From assembly GCF_013368755.1 (NCBI RefSeq), contig NC_049562.1, positions 3,534,001 to 3,598,000 on the forward strand: a DNA stretch of 64,000 bases. The letters are read 5' to 3'. Each line of letters begins with the position of its first letter. The first letter of the stretch is position 1. The position numbers and the translations under genes were made by a program. This document shows, piece by piece, positions 10,042 through 22,391 of this stretch. Below the pieces are notes generated by a model that ran no database searches, was not told the DNA's origin, and saw only the letters and a list, made by a program, of their open reading frames with translations. The DNA is from Talaromyces rugulosus (lineage: Eukaryota; Ascomycota; Eurotiomycetes; Eurotiales; Trichocomaceae).

Positions 10042-12722
10042 ATGGCCACCACCCTTCTACGACGGACGGCCGGTATCGCTCGCGCCACCAGAAATGCAAC
10101 TGATCTCTTTGGGGTATCGCGATCAATCTATCCCAATCATACAAGGCCGCAGCTCTGGTCGCTGATCAAAACCCGCCAAACGCGGTCATATGCCTCGGTG
10201 AATCCCGGGGATCCGAAACGTACGGACAACAAGAACAAGAACAACAAGGAGAAGAACGATGCTGAATCGAAGCCGTCCGAAAATAATAAAGAGAATAACA
10301 ACGACCATGGTCAGAAACCCAAGTTCCCCCCGGGTAGTTTGTTGGATCGGTTCTCGAATTACATCGATGGCTTGCAAGAGGCCAAGACACTCACCAAAAG
10401 CGAAGAGGGACTTTTGATTAGTCTCCGAGATCATTGGAGCCAGCGGGGCGAAGTGCCAAAGGAAATCGAGGATTTCATTAAGAAACACTTGGACGAAAGG
10501 CAGCCGGTCTCACTCGCCCAATGGAGTGAGTTCATGAAGGTGCTTAACAAATACGAGTCTGGGAAGGGCTTTGATGAAATGAGAAAGAGTTTCTTTCAAG
10601 GCTCTCAAAAACCCCAAGACGGCAAGCAAAAAAAAACCGATGGCAAAGATCAGAATCCAAACGGCGGCCCGAAGATTCACGAGTTCAAATTCGACCCCAG
10701 CAATTTCATTGTCGCCTCTATAATCTCGTATTTCACCTACACGATGCTTTTCCCCGGAGAAGCCAGCAGAGATATCACTTGGCAAGAATTTAGAGCAAAC
10801 TTCTTCGACAAAGGCTTGGTTGAAAAGCTGACGGTGCTTAACCGTAATCGCGTCCGAGTCGATCTCATTCGGGATGCCGTCGCAGGCGAATACCCGGATT
10901 CTCCTGCCTCGCAACGAAACTTCCACTACTACTTCACAATCGGCTCTGTTGATTCCTTTGAGCGTAAACTCGAAGAAGCTCACATGGAACTCGGAATTCC
11001 CAGCTCGCAACGGATCCCTGTGGCGTATGTCGACGAGGTCCCTTGGTTTGCAACGGCTTTGTCTTTTGGGCCTACCCTACTCCTGATTGGATCAGTTTTC
11101 TATTTCTCTAGAAGAGCTGGGGGTGGAGGTGGCGGCCAGAGTGGCCTTTTTGGTATTGGCAAGAGTCGTGCCAGGCGGTTCAACCAGGAGACCGATGTCA
11201 AGATTCGATTTGCAGACGTCGCCGGTATGGACGAGGCCAAGCTTGAGATCATGGAGTTTGTCAGCTTTTTGAAAGAACCCGAGAGGTTTGAGAAGCTCGG
11301 AGCCAAGATTCCTCGAGGCGCTATCCTCTCCGGACCTCCTGGTACGGGTAAGACTCTGCTAGCCAAGGCCACCGCTGGTGAGTCCGGTGTGCCATTCTTC
11401 AGCGTCAGTGGTTCCGAGTTCGTTGAAATGTTCGTTGGTGTTGGTCCATCCCGTGTTCGTGACCTTTTCGCCAACGCTCGCAAAAACACGCCATGCATTA
11501 TTTTCATCGACGAAATTGATGCCATTGGTAAATCGAGATCCAAGTCGCAATTTGGCGGAGGCAACGATGAGCGTGAAAGCACCCTTAATCAGATCCTGAC
11601 GGAAATGGATGGTTTCAACACGTCGGAACAGGTTGTTGTTTTGGCTGGTACTAACCGACCCGACGTTCTTGACAAGGCTCTGATGCGTCCTGGCCGATTC
11701 GACCGACACATTGGCATTGATCGACCAACAATGAAAGGAAGAAGGCAAATTTTTGCTGTGCACCTGAAAAAGATTGTTACCAAGGTGGATCTGGAATACC
11801 TTTGTGGACGCCTTGCTGCCCTCACCCCTGGGTTCTCCGGAGCAGACATTGCAAACTGTGTCAATGAAGCCGCATTAGTTGGTAAGTATAGTCGCTATCT
11901 ACCGTATATAATAACTACCTTGGCTAACTGTTGTTGTGTACAGCTGCTCGTGGAATGGCTGATAGCGTGACCATGAAGCACTTTGAACAGGCAATTGAAA
12001 GAGTTATCGTCGGCCTGGAAAAGAAGTCCTTGGTGTTATCTCCAGAGGAAAAGCGGGTGGTCGCCTACCATGAGGCAGGCCATGCCATTTGTGGCTGGTA
12101 TTTGCAATGGGCAGATCCTCTCCTCAAAGTCTCCATCATTCCCCGGGGACAGGGAGCGTTGGGTTATGCACAGTACCTCCCATCCGGCGAGAACTATTTG
12201 CTGAATGTCAACCAACTCATGGATCGTATGGCCATGACTCTGGGTGGACGGATCAGTGAAGAGCTTCATTTTGAGACAGTCACGAGTGGCGCTTCTGACG
12301 ATTTCAACAAAGTCACTCGCATGGCTACTATGATGGTTACCAAATACGGTATGTCGAAGAAAATCGGACCACTCCATTACGAGGAAGACCAGCAGCAACT
12401 TCACAAGCCCTTTTCCGAGGAGACCGCACGCAATATCGATACAGAAGTTCGCCGGATTGTTGATCAAGCCTACGACTTGTGTATGAAGTTGTTGACCGAG
12501 AAGAAAAAGGAAGTGGGACTGGTTGCGGAAGAGCTCTTGTCCAAGGAGATGCTTGTGCGAGACGACATGATCCGCCTTCTGGGTCCTCGGCCATTCCCTG
12601 ATAACAAAGAGTTTGCCAAATACTTTGGCAGCGACGGCACTTTGGCTCCGCCAGAGCCCCCTCTATCGGATGAGGGCACTGTTGGAAAGGACGGCCGGGA
12701 CGAGACTCCTCATCCTATCTAG
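10042..12722 (+). CDS. AFG3: Mitochondrial m-AAA protease subunit Afg3
   Basis: Two exons (10042-11881, 11944-12722) give 872 residues. A basic, Ser/Arg-rich N-terminus ([17 protein letters not shown]) fits a mitochondrial presequence. A charged Lys/Asn-rich region is followed by two membrane segments (about 218-240 and 333-355) flanking an intermembrane-space domain. The AAA module has Walker A GPPGTGKT near 431, Walker B IIFIDEID near 486 and arginine-finger segment [10 protein letters not shown] near 548. The metalloprotease motif HEAGH is near 656. The sequence around the SRH ([18 protein letters not shown]) is closer to Afg3 than to Yta12. The complex degrades misfolded inner-membrane proteins and matures ribosomal protein bL32m (family knowledge). 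The only intron lies between the ATPase and protease modules. Confidence 0.95.
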
Positions 12723-13633
12723 AAAGAAGAACAACAAAACTCCTCTCTTCGCCTTATTACCTAAACACATATAGTAGCCATATAGCGTATATGTGTGCGT
12801 GTGTGTGCTTGGGTATGGTTTCAAATCTCTTGTGTTTCGCATCACTGCTTTTTCTTTACCCCTTTTTGACATATTTTTCTTTTTCCAATATCCCCTCCTC
12901 AACTCGAGTCTCGATGTCCTCACCCTCCCTCGGTTATTATCCTTTTTTCTGGGATTGCGAAATAACTCAAATCTTGTGTATGAGAAAGCGTGCGTGAGAG
13001 AGTTGTATGTGTACATTGTATAATAGGAAAACAAAAACGAAAAGATACGTCAGCTTTATAGGTCCTCCTCTCTTTTCCTTATGTACTATTTGATTTGTAT
13101 TTCTGCATGGATTTCTGGAGCCCAGTCTGTTCAATGGTGGTGTTTTTTTTTGTTGAATACATGTATGTACTAGTAGTAGCACTGGCGTGCACTTTGCACT
13201 ATTGTATTATTGCATTTGAATATTTATTTATCTACACTCTTCTCTAGGATTGGGTCGGTCAAAGGATGTACAAGCTGAAATGAATGATCATGGCGAATTT
13301 CGTAATGTAACATTAGGTATCAATTGACCAAGTTATGGTTATAATGCGTTGGTTGCAGTGGGTGACGATTTCGGTATCTGAATATTACCAATTAAAATAA
13401 AATAGATTAAAAAAGAAGACAAGACAATAATTACATGTAGATTTCCCTTCATACTAAACAAGCAGCCAAAAAAAAGCTCACAATTGTCCCTTGAAACTCC
13501 AGAAAAGAGAACTTGGAAGAGCACAACATCACAATTCAAATCCTACTGAAAAGGCCGGAATGGCGATCAGACCAAGGGTGATGGCTCTTCGGTAGGGTAT
13601 AAAACAAAAGAAAAAGAAAAGAAAGATTAAACC
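12723..13633. other. Convergent 3' region
   Basis: AFG3 and the DUF1295 gene converge here. The 0.9 kb is T- and A-rich with a GT repeat (TGTGTGCGTGTGTGTG) near 12791-12808 and no supported gene; it should hold both 3' UTRs. Confidence 0.5.
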
Positions 13634-14749
13634 CTAGTCATTCTTCTTTTTCTCAGCACGGGATCCGGCTCCCCTGGCCTTTGTCGACCATCTGGGGATG
13701 AACCTTCCGACGCGAGCCTGGTAGTCGCGGTACTCGGGATATTTGGCAGCACTGAGTTTTTCGGTGAGCCAGGTGCTGCCTTGGAAAATCGAGAGGTAGC
13801 CAAGAGCGCCGATACCGGCCCAGTTGAAGTACGTCTCGGTGAGGTAGGCAGACCACGCGTACAGCGTGAACCAGATAGCCTGCTCAGCGACAAAGTTGGG
13901 GTGGCGGCTAAAGGACCAGAGGCCGGAGACAACAAAGCCGCGCTCGAGGTCCTCCTTGTCGTAGCCCTCGGAAACAACACCGGTATCCTTGAACTTGTAC
14001 TTGGCTTGCTGGTAGCGCCACTGTTGCTCATCGGCGATTGTCTCGATGAGAATGTAGAAGACTAGCAAACGCGAGAAGACGAGGTCTGGAATTCCGTAGG
14101 CGGCGACGCCTTTAGGAAGCTGAGCTAGGATGGTAAAGATGTATGTTGGCGCGGTAATGGCGCATAAAAGAAGGGACTGTATGAATGCGATGAACACGAC
14201 GTCAAAGATGAAGAAGACGAGGCGGTTGTTGATGCGCTCGCGTAGTATGGGCCATCGGTAGTCTTCGGCACCCCATTTGTATCCGCCCTTTCGCCAGTAG
14301 TTGAATGTCAACCGGATCTGACACCATCAGGTTAGCCGCTATTTTCTTGCTTTGTTAAATCCTGGGGCTGTACTCACACTCCAGACGACGCTAAACAAAG
14401 CGACTGCCCTTAAGCGATCGAGAGGTAGCCCGTTCAAATGCGCCCACGCGTAAAAGTGCACGTTGTAGATGGTGGGCAGGATACTCCACCAGCAGTCAAC
14501 CTGCGAAAAGTTGCCGCGAAGCTCAGCGGCGAGCACGAAGAGGGGAGAGATGGCCAGCGCAATGGTCAGGGCTGTCAGCATGGGGTTGGTCGCCAAATAC
14601 AGGCCCAGCAGAGTTTGCACATCAGAGCCTGCCTCGACGATGCGCGTGGGCAGCTCGAGCAGTTGCGACGAGAGCACATACGGTGCAAGAGTTCGGCCGA
14701 ACTCAGCGGCCTCCTGGGGCGCCAGGACTGGCGGAAGCGGGAGCGCCAT
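13634..14749 (-). CDS. DUF1295 / steroid-reductase-like integral membrane protein
   Basis: Exons 14749-14378 and 14317-13634 encode 351 residues. About six to seven hydrophobic segments are visible. The C-terminal half holds the features of the DUF1295/ICMT-like fold: a conserved GLWSFSRHPNFVAEQ segment, YFNWAGIGALGYLSIFQGS and the C-terminal YPEYRDYQARVGRFIP, where the RHPN and the terminal aromatic/basic motif bind cofactor in related 5-alpha-reductases and isoprenylcysteine methyltransferases. The substrate in fungi is not established, so the reaction is left open. Located by membrane composition in the ER or another endomembrane. Divergent from TOP3, 618 bp away. Confidence 0.82.
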
Positions 14750-15367
14750 GTTGTGCCTCCTGGGATAACCTTGGTGCGTCTTTGGAGAAGAGTGGTGGTT
14801 GGTGGTGATGGTGATGGTGGTGGTTGGTGGATGACGGAAAATCGACTGTTTACTTGCTCGATCAGGTAGGCGGGCGGGCCTAGTTAAGTACATACACTGT
14901 CACTAACTTAGCTAGCTCATTCCCTCATAGCAACGCGCGCACCCCACACTTTCGGGGGCCATATAATCATTCACAGACGTTGCCTATACAAAGCACAGAA
15001 CCACTAGGATTTGTCTTTGACTGTCGCGTGAATCCAGACTGTTCAGTAATGGTGAGCTGCAGTGTGCTCCGTAGAATTGGCTGGTGGCGTCATAATGGCG
15101 ACTTGAGGAACTGGGAGCCTGAGGCAGCAACCGCGGCTGCCTGGTTCAATGTTCCGTAGCGCGTCGCTGCTTCCCCACGCGTTCTTTTCGTTCTTCTGGG
15201 TCAAAACTCTACGATCTGCGCTCTATCTACACCTCTCCCTGTCCGACCACCCGATTGCGGAACCGAACCTGCAAAAATTGTGGATTTCCCTTGATAGTCT
15301 TCCGGCATGGCGCGGTGACATCAGACTATAGCGAGCAGATGCCCAGGTCGTCCATGCATGCGCGAGA
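14750..15367. promoter_or_regulatory. Divergent promoter region DUF1295 gene / TOP3
   Basis: Intergenic 618 bp between two start codons. It contains a GGT/GAT-rich minisatellite-like tract (about 14793-14831) in the leader of the DUF1295 gene and an MCB box nearer to TOP3, listed separately. Confidence 0.5.
15177..15182. promoter_or_regulatory. ACGCGT (MCB-like) box upstream of TOP3
   Basis: A perfect ACGCGT palindrome about 190 bp upstream of the TOP3 ATG. In yeasts this hexamer is bound by MBF and gives G1/S expression to replication and repair genes. Binding here is inferred only. Confidence 0.4.
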
Positions 15368-17610
15368 ATGCCAGGCAACAGAATCCTATGCGTTGCTGAA
15401 AAGCCCGCTATTGCCAAAGCAGTCGCTCAGCATCTCTCTGGAGGCTCTATGCAAACGGTGAGCTTTTTCCTTCTGCCTACGGAAAGCTGTACTTGGGGGT
15501 AGATTCGCTAAACATGGCCGTAGTTTCATGTCCAAGGCAATCAATATGTGAAAAACTATAGCTTCCACTTCAACTTTGGTGGACCATGGGGCAACTGCGA
15601 AGTGACTATGACGAGCGTAATTGGCCATCTCACGGGTGTCGAATTTGCAAGTCAGTACAAAGGCTGGCAGTCATGTCCACCTAGCGTGTTGTTCGAAGTC
15701 CCTGTTTATGAGAACGTCGATCCCGTAGGTGGACTATAAACCCTAGCGTGCAGCCCATGCAAGATGCTGACGCACACATACAAGGACAAAAAAAGTATTG
15801 CCGAGAACATTCAGCAACAGGCCAGATTCTGCAAAGCCCTCTTCATCTGGACGGATTGTGATCGTGAGGGAGAGCATATCGGAACCGAGGTTAAGAACCA
15901 GGCACGTCTAGGCAATGCCAGAATCCAAATTAAACGAGCCAAGTTTAGCAACACCGAAAAAGCGTGCGTATTTTTTCTACACCCATCTACACTACCTTCC
16001 GGCCCGAAATTGAGCTGATGGCTTTGCAGTCATGTGTTGAGAGCAGCGCGTGAGCCAGTGGAGTTGGATGAAAAACAGGCAAATGCGGTTGCAGCGAGAA
16101 TTGAGCTCGATCTACGAATTGGTGCCGCATTTACACGTCTACAAACACTTCAACTACAAACGCTAGGTAGCCCGTTGGACCAGCGCACAATCAGCTACGG
16201 TGTGTTTCGACCCTGGATGTTTTGCAGGCAAAGACTAACGGGCCATCAGGATCATGCCAGTTTCCGACATTAGGCTTTGTGGTTGATCGGTATCTTCGCG
16301 TCCAGAACTTCAAGCCGGAGCCTTTCTGGGCTATAAAGGTGATGCATAAGCGTGACGGTATCGACGTCAATTTCAATTGGCGCCGAGTCCATCTCTTTGA
16401 CCGTGCAGCCGTGACCATCCTCCTGGAGCGATGTCTTGCTGCCAAAACGGCCAAGGTTACGAAGGTGGCAAAGAAACCAACAAGCAAATGGCGACCTCTC
16501 CCTTTGACAACTGTCGATTTGCAGATGATGGGAAGCAAATATTTGCGAATGACCTCTCATCAAGTCATGCAGGTGGCAGAAACCCTGTATACAAGGGGAT
16601 TCATCAGCTACCCACGTACAGAAACGGATCAATTCGATAAAGCTATCGACCTTAAAAAGTTGGTTGAAAAGCAAGTCCCAGATCGAACATGGGGGCAATA
16701 TGCGCAAGAGTAAGTTTCTTCGAATCTCGATCATATTGATTGTTGCTAAGAACTACCCAGCCTTTTGGACGGCAAGTTTAGGCAGCCCCGAGCTGGCAAG
16801 CACAATGATCAGGCCCATCCTCCTATTCACCCCGTTTGTGCGGCCGCGCCCCAGGCTCTAAAGGATGACGAAAAGCGAGTCTTTGAATTCGTTGTTCGTC
16901 GATTTCTGGCATGTTGCTCCGACGATGCCAAGGGCCAGACGTCTGAAGTTGAGATTGACTACGGCGAAGAGATGTTCCATGCCAAGGGCCTTCTTGTTCT
17001 AGAGAGGAATTATCTCGATGTATACGTTTACGATAAATGGGAGAGTAGTACTCAGCTCCCAGATTTCCAGGTTGGGGAGCTCTTTGAGCCTACCGAGGCC
17101 AAGATCACAGATGGGAAAACGTCGCCTCCTTCATACTTGACAGAGCCTGAACTAATCGCGCTGATGGACGCCAATGGAATTGGCACCGATGCTACGATGG
17201 CAGAGCACATCAACAAAATTAAAGAGCGAGAGTACGTTGCTACGCGGCCTCGTAGTGGCGCCAGCGGAGGCGGCGGCCGTGGTCGTGGTGGACGAGGAGC
17301 AAACAATAATTCCGGAGTACAAGAACTTATTCCTACACGACTAGGAATTGCCCTGGTTGAAGGCTACGACAATGTGGTTGCAGGACTCACCGACTGCCCT
17401 TCGCTCAGCAAACCCTTTTTACGGAAAGATATGGAACTGCGGATGAAAGACATTTGCAACGGAATTACTACAAGAAGACAAGTGGTAGATCAAAATCTGG
17501 ATATGTATCGAGGGGTATTTATTCACACACAGCGGAGAATCAATATGCTCAAAGAAGCTTGTCGGAAATATGTTCTTCAGGAAGGAACTGTAACCAGCAA
17601 TGGGAGGTGA
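15368..17610 (+). CDS. TOP3: DNA topoisomerase III (type IA)
   Basis: Six exons (15368-15457, 15524-15724, 15785-15963, 16030-16199, 16250-16709, 16761-17610) give 649 residues, close to yeast Top3 (656). The Toprim domain starts the protein (ILCVAEKPAIAKAVAQHL) and includes the acidic triad motif DCDREGEHIG. The catalytic tyrosine is Tyr334 in GFISYPRTETDQF. Domain IV shows HNDQAHPPIHPV, and a Gly/Arg-rich loop (GGGGRGRGGRG) interrupts the conserved LIPTRLGIALVEGYD part. Top3 relaxes negatively supercoiled and single-stranded junctions with Sgs1/RecQ and Rmi1 to dissolve double Holliday junctions. The acceptor of exon 3 was placed at 15785 because a ctgac branch point precedes it; an alternative at 15764 would add seven residues. 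Confidence 0.92.
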
Positions 17611-18332
17611 GAATTATTTTTATCATTTTTTGTTTTTGTTTTTGGTCTATGACTTAATTGGATACCCTTGTATTTTCTTTCTTTTTCTTTGCCCTCTTTC
17701 TTCCATTTACGATGCCACGGGAAAGAATCCGGTTTATCTAAATCTTCAAACGAAAGTGACTCTTGTCAGACTACATAGTTGAATGTCAGTTGAATGTCAG
17801 GTTTTTCAAATATCGCGAACAATACTGTCTTGGAATCACACTTTTCTCCCCATGTCTTCATTTAACATTGTACTAGTTGTGCTGCTCATGTTTATGCGGC
17901 GCAAACACCAAAACAGGAAACGCCCAGGAACAAAGACAATCTTGGGATGCCATGTCAAACAGTTCATACGTTGGGCAGACCCACAGGCCGTGACATCTTT
18001 GTTTGGGCCTACCCGAGAAGATCTTCTTTAGACAAACCCTGGTATCAGTTCGGTTTCACGAGTTCATTCATTGGGTCGTCTGGTTCTATTCTACAGCAAG
18101 CCCTGCTGCTGCCAGACTGCTTCTTTGACACTGCCTCGCCGCGGGACTTATTAAAAAAAAACAGACAGCGCTGCTCCGGGGTTCATTCAATTTCTTCTCT
18201 GAAGACACTCCTGTGCTACATTTTCTTTTGAAGCCTCACTCGAAAGCTTCCTTCTTGGCTACTTGAGCAAATTTCAACGCTTAATAGCCTCAAAAAAAAC
18301 CCATTTCCCTGAGGGGGAACCCTTTTGAGAAA
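17611..18332. other. Intergenic between TOP3 and the coiled-coil gene
   Basis: 722 bp, T-rich at first (TOP3 3' UTR), then presumed promoter of the coiled-coil gene. The sequence GTTGAATGTCA is repeated in tandem at about 17779-17799. No gene supported. Confidence 0.45.
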
Positions 18333-20873
18333 ATGGATCCAACTATCCTCCTTTCGTCTGTTTTGGTCCTATTATTCTTCGGATTCAATGGAGACGCATT
18401 TTTGGGATTCGACACATTTACGGCTTCATCTATGTTGGAACGAGCCACAAAGGCAATCACTGGGGGTACCATGATTTCTGGATTGAACACCGCGCTCGGT
18501 GCTGCCATAGGCATACCACATACTCCTCCTCCTCCCCCTCCTGGTGTTTTCCAAGGTCCGGCGACACGCTCGTGGAATGAATCATGTACCGAAATGCCAG
18601 CCTCTGTGTACGCCCCTTCGGTCTTTGAAAATCCTGTCAAGGCGAGAGTGTGTTTCCCTGATGACATGGCCGGCATATTGGGTAACTCCACGGAGACGTT
18701 GGAGTTCCCAGTGCCCGGTTCTGCTCAGTTCGAACTATTTGGCTTTCGTTTGCCTGGCTCTCACACGAACCACGACTGGACAATCTCGATCATTTGTATA
18801 CTGGTGCCTCTTTATTTCCTGCTGTGGACCAGTATCACTCGCAATCCCTCCACGGTGGACAACGGGGCAATTCCGAAAAAGAGTTATGTCGACGCTGCTA
18901 TTGCGGGAATATCTAGCCGTATCCCGGACTTGGCACCTCTCGTCGCTAACCAACGACGGTTGGAGGGCCAGCTCATTCAATTCGAGAGCGTGGAGGCGAG
19001 AGTCGACGGTCGCATCGAAAATCGAATTCATGAACTTGAAGTCTTGTTCCAGAGGCAGATCAGAGACATCAACCTTGAACCTCTGACACGGAGAGCGGAC
19101 CGTTTCCAGGAGAATCACGACTTTGTGGCTTCTCAAGCCCGCAAGCTTCAAGAGGACCAGCCACATTGGACTCGCTTAGTCGAAGATTTTAAAGACCTGA
19201 AAACTGACCTGACCATCCAAATCGAGCGCAGAGCGGACAGAATCAAAGAACATGTCGAATATTTTGAGGAGCGCTTGGATGATCTCGGAAAGAAAAATGA
19301 GAAGCTAGTTAGCAATGTTAAAACGGTCGAGAAAGAACAGACTAATTGCAACGCTATAATTGACAAACTTCAAAAACAGGTAGGTGATATCGACGAACTC
19401 GATAAACAATTCAAGGGTACGAAGGACCGAGTTGTCCCAATAACTGAGAGAGTACGGAAGCTACAACAACAAGTGGATTATATCGGCTCACCAAACGAGC
19501 AGGTCATGGGCTTAGAGAGAGAAATGACCTCTATCAATGAACAAATTCAACAGCTGCAGGATAAAGAAGCTACTGATGTATATGCACCAAAGGAAACAGT
19601 GAAGGCCGTGGAGAGTAAAATAGCAACCACCACTGGGCTCATTCGAAAGTTACAAGAGCAGGACGCCTCTGGTACCAAACGAGTCAAAGATGTAGAGAGC
19701 GATATTACCTCCATAAGAAAGCTAGTTGGAGAATTACAAGAGCAAATACAAGCTGATAATACAACTGAAGCGCAATCTCAGGAGATAGAAACCTCTCTGG
19801 ATCAAAGGATCGCCAAGATCGAGACCGAGCTGCACCAGATCCCGGCGGCCAAGGCTGAAGAAGAGCGAGCTCATACACAGAGGCTGCTTGAAAAAAAGAT
19901 TGAGGAACTGAAAATTGATGAGTTGAGAAACAAGCTACAGACTATTGAGCCTTCGGTCAACGGAGACATTATACGCATGAAAAACTATCTTAAAGAGACG
20001 GAATTGAAGACCAAAGGCGAATTTACCAAGAGAACGGAAGATACGGAGCAGCGCATCAATGGTGTTGAACAAAAGCTCGAAAATTCTCTTGACGATATCA
20101 GAAAAATGATTAGTACTTTGCGGGAGGATTTCGAAGAGAGTACTCCGGACGAAGAAACTATGGAGAAACTCAAAACAGACTTGAAAATTGCCGAAGAAAA
20201 AGTTGGCAGTTTAGAGATGAATGTTTTCGGTAGCTCATCAAACGTGGCCGAGCCTGTTATAGTACAGATAAACGAAATTCAGTCCCAGCTGCAAGAATTG
20301 ACCGACAACAGCGGGTCTTTATCCCAAAGGCAAGAGGCTCCAGGTCGTGAACAGGATCTCTTAAATATAGGAACCCAGGCTTCATCACAATCAAGCCAAC
20401 CACCACAAACACCCATTCCTTCTAAGACGTCTTCCAAAGTGAACGCACCTGCCGCCGAGTTTGTTCCCTCGCCTCGGACTCATACTTCCTTGTCGCAATC
20501 TACCACGCACGGTGCTCCACTAGAGATTTCTCTACCAAAAAATTCCCAATCACAAAAAGGCAAAGGGAAGGGCAAGCAGAGAGCAAGTATTTTGTCTTCG
20601 CAATCATCTAAAGCTTCAGAGAACGACGAGCAGGGAGAGTCCAAAACAGGTCAGACAACCGATGAGAAATCTCAAAAACCACCGGCGCAAAGCCCCGCTG
20701 AAGTTGAAGATTCTTTTGCTCTTGATTGGACTCCTCCAAGCTTGGAAGAAAGGGAGCAAATGTTCGAACAGGACCAAATTCAAAGGGAGAACAACAAAAT
20801 ATTAACCGTCACTCTCGCGGATATTGCTTCTAAAAACCGAAAAACTCTATCTCAGAGCCGATGGGCTTCTTAG
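18333..20873 (+). CDS. Membrane-anchored long coiled-coil protein, unknown function
   Basis: One uninterrupted frame of 846 residues. Residues 1-20 (ILLSSVLVLLFFGF) look like a signal peptide or first anchor. Residues 20-145 are a small domain with a PPPPPP run and several Cys and Asn-X-Ser sites, which would suit a lumenal or outer location. A membrane segment follows at about 150-167 (ISIICILVPLYFLLW). Residues of about 185-690 are heptad-like, rich in Glu/Lys/Gln/Leu, and should form a very long coiled coil, probably cytosolic. The tail (about 700-790) is Ser/Gln/Pro-rich. The extreme C-terminus returns to a conserved-looking block, ADIASKNRKTLSQSRWAS. I do not recognise the family; possible roles are organelle tethering or scaffolding (inference from architecture only). 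The lack of introns contrasts with most neighbours. Confidence 0.75.
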   Translation: MDPTILLSSVLVLLFFGFNGDAFLGFDTFTASSMLERATKAITGGTMISGLNTALGAAIGIPHTPPPPPPGVFQGPATRSWNESCTEMPASVYAPSVFENPVKARVCFPDDMAGILGNSTETLEFPVPGSAQFELFGFRLPGSHTNHDWTISIICILVPLYFLLWTSITRNPSTVDNGAIPKKSYVDAAIAGISSRIPDLAPLVANQRRLEGQLIQFESVEARVDGRIENRIHELEVLFQRQIRDINLEPLTRRADRFQENHDFVASQARKLQEDQPHWTRLVEDFKDLKTDLTIQIERRADRIKEHVEYFEERLDDLGKKNEKLVSNVKTVEKEQTNCNAIIDKLQKQVGDIDELDKQFKGTKDRVVPITERVRKLQQQVDYIGSPNEQVMGLEREMTSINEQIQQLQDKEATDVYAPKETVKAVESKIATTTGLIRKLQEQDASGTKRVKDVESDITSIRKLVGELQEQIQADNTTEAQSQEIETSLDQRIAKIETELHQIPAAKAEEERAHTQRLLEKKIEELKIDELRNKLQTIEPSVNGDIIRMKNYLKETELKTKGEFTKRTEDTEQRINGVEQKLENSLDDIRKMISTLREDFEESTPDEETMEKLKTDLKIAEEKVGSLEMNVFGSSSNVAEPVIVQINEIQSQLQELTDNSGSLSQRQEAPGREQDLLNIGTQASSQSSQPPQTPIPSKTSSKVNAPAAEFVPSPRTHTSLSQSTTHGAPLEISLPKNSQSQKGKGKGKQRASILSSQSSKASENDEQGESKTGQTTDEKSQKPPAQSPAEVEDSFALDWTPPSLEEREQMFEQDQIQRENNKILTVTLADIASKNRKTLSQSRWAS

Positions 20874-22331
20874 TCCTTCTAGCCCAGAACTAAAAGAGAG
20901 CTAAGCAAGGCTACCCAATTGAAAGACCCCACCTCGGCTGCGGCAAGGTGGGAAGGGTCAAAGTCATAGCGGTATGGCATGATAATTGTACAAGGACTAT
21001 CAGATTATAGATGACTCGGGCCGTCTTCTCGGGGTTGCACTAGCGTTGCCATTGTGTCTGCTAAAAAGAGGGGGGCTGTGACTGGTCGATATGTTGGGGA
21101 TATGTACATTTATGAAATCGCCGTTTTCATTTAACTTTATTTTGGTTTGTTTTGGCTGTGTAGGCAATGTGTAGGAGATAGGGCAAGAAAGCGGACATCT
21201 ACCACCAAGTCTCTTCAGGATGTAACTGCGGAGTTTCATATATGAAATATTAATAATCCCAACTTTTTTTGAATCGCTCGACCAACCGGAAGGCGATTGC
21301 TCCTACCACCGTTGTATTTTTCACAAGGACCTTTCCAGAAGGGGAAATTCGCTTCGCCATGTCAGATTGGTTAGGTTATAGTAGCCGGTTTTATCACCAC
21401 AGAGAAGGCTGATACTGCCCCTCATTTGAACTATATTCCAAGGATCCTCTCGTATGTCAGCGGCTGGGCGCGGATAGTGATAGCCCATGGATTCGTTCGT
21501 CGTCTTTGGTCATGAGGTGCTTCGCACAGGCGGACAGCCCCCGACATGCATGCCCGCACACTCCCAGGTCGGTTTTCGCAAGTGTCGACCAGTGAGTGCT
21601 GTTAGTATAGCCTGCCATCCATGCTCCCATGTATGCAGATAACATGACGTTGGGGAGGGTTTCAAGCTCTCCATGTGCATGCACACCCATGTTACGATCT
21701 CTCAGTTACCACGTGGAGAGACGATCTTAGATGCTTTTTCTGTGCGATGCGGCCTTCCTTGTGAGGAGAGGTGGTTCGTATACTCTTTGAGGCAATTCCA
21801 TGCGCCGTGTTTCGAGGTGACGCAGGTGGCGCGCGATCGCCGCGCCCCCCGCACGCCGTCACGGGCTAGGATAGCCCTAAATCCTAGCCGGCTTCAGCCT
21901 TCTCCGCATCTACCTGCCATCGGCTCTCCAGTGTCCACTATCTCCAGACGTCGTTGGTCCACCCCCATGGGCAAGTATGGACTACTAGTAGTGCCAAGCA
22001 CACGCCATATTGTGGACGAAAGAATCTTCTCGACCAGTTCTTGCTTCCAGAAAACGGCCTTTTCAGGCCAGTATCCACCCTACAGCCCCAACGGCGGCAG
22101 CCAAATAAACCTGGCAGGCTGGGATAAATCCTAGCGCCCGGCAATACCACTAACCAGGGAATCATGGCTCTTCCAATGAAAAATTCACCTCGTAGCGCAT
22201 CATCGGCCGTTAGACCAATACGAGCTTGCCTTACTTGGAGCATGCTCGGCGAGGTGACGAGTCAGAAACAAGTATATCCTCTCAGATGTTGATCCCTCCC
22301 CCTCTCCCACACAGAGGGAGGCTGATCTGGC

Positions 22332-22340
22332 TTTATATAA
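22332..22340 (+). promoter_or_regulatory. TATA-like element of the MFS transporter
   Basis: TTTATATAA at about 22332-22340 lies 165 bp upstream of the ATG and is the best core-promoter candidate. A clear TATA box suits a strongly regulated gene. Confidence 0.4.
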
Positions 22341-22391
22341 GACAGGCAATGCCTGTCAGCAGTGTACTCTCCACTCTTCTCCATATCTTTC

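Noticed and set aside
13781..14065. Plus-strand frame opposite the DUF1295 gene
   Set aside because: It is the antisense shadow of a well-supported membrane protein exon.
21673..22134. Open frame of 153 codons upstream of the sugar transporter
   Set aside because: Composition and reading are unlike coding fungal sequence, no domain is seen and it lies in the promoter region with other overlapping frames.
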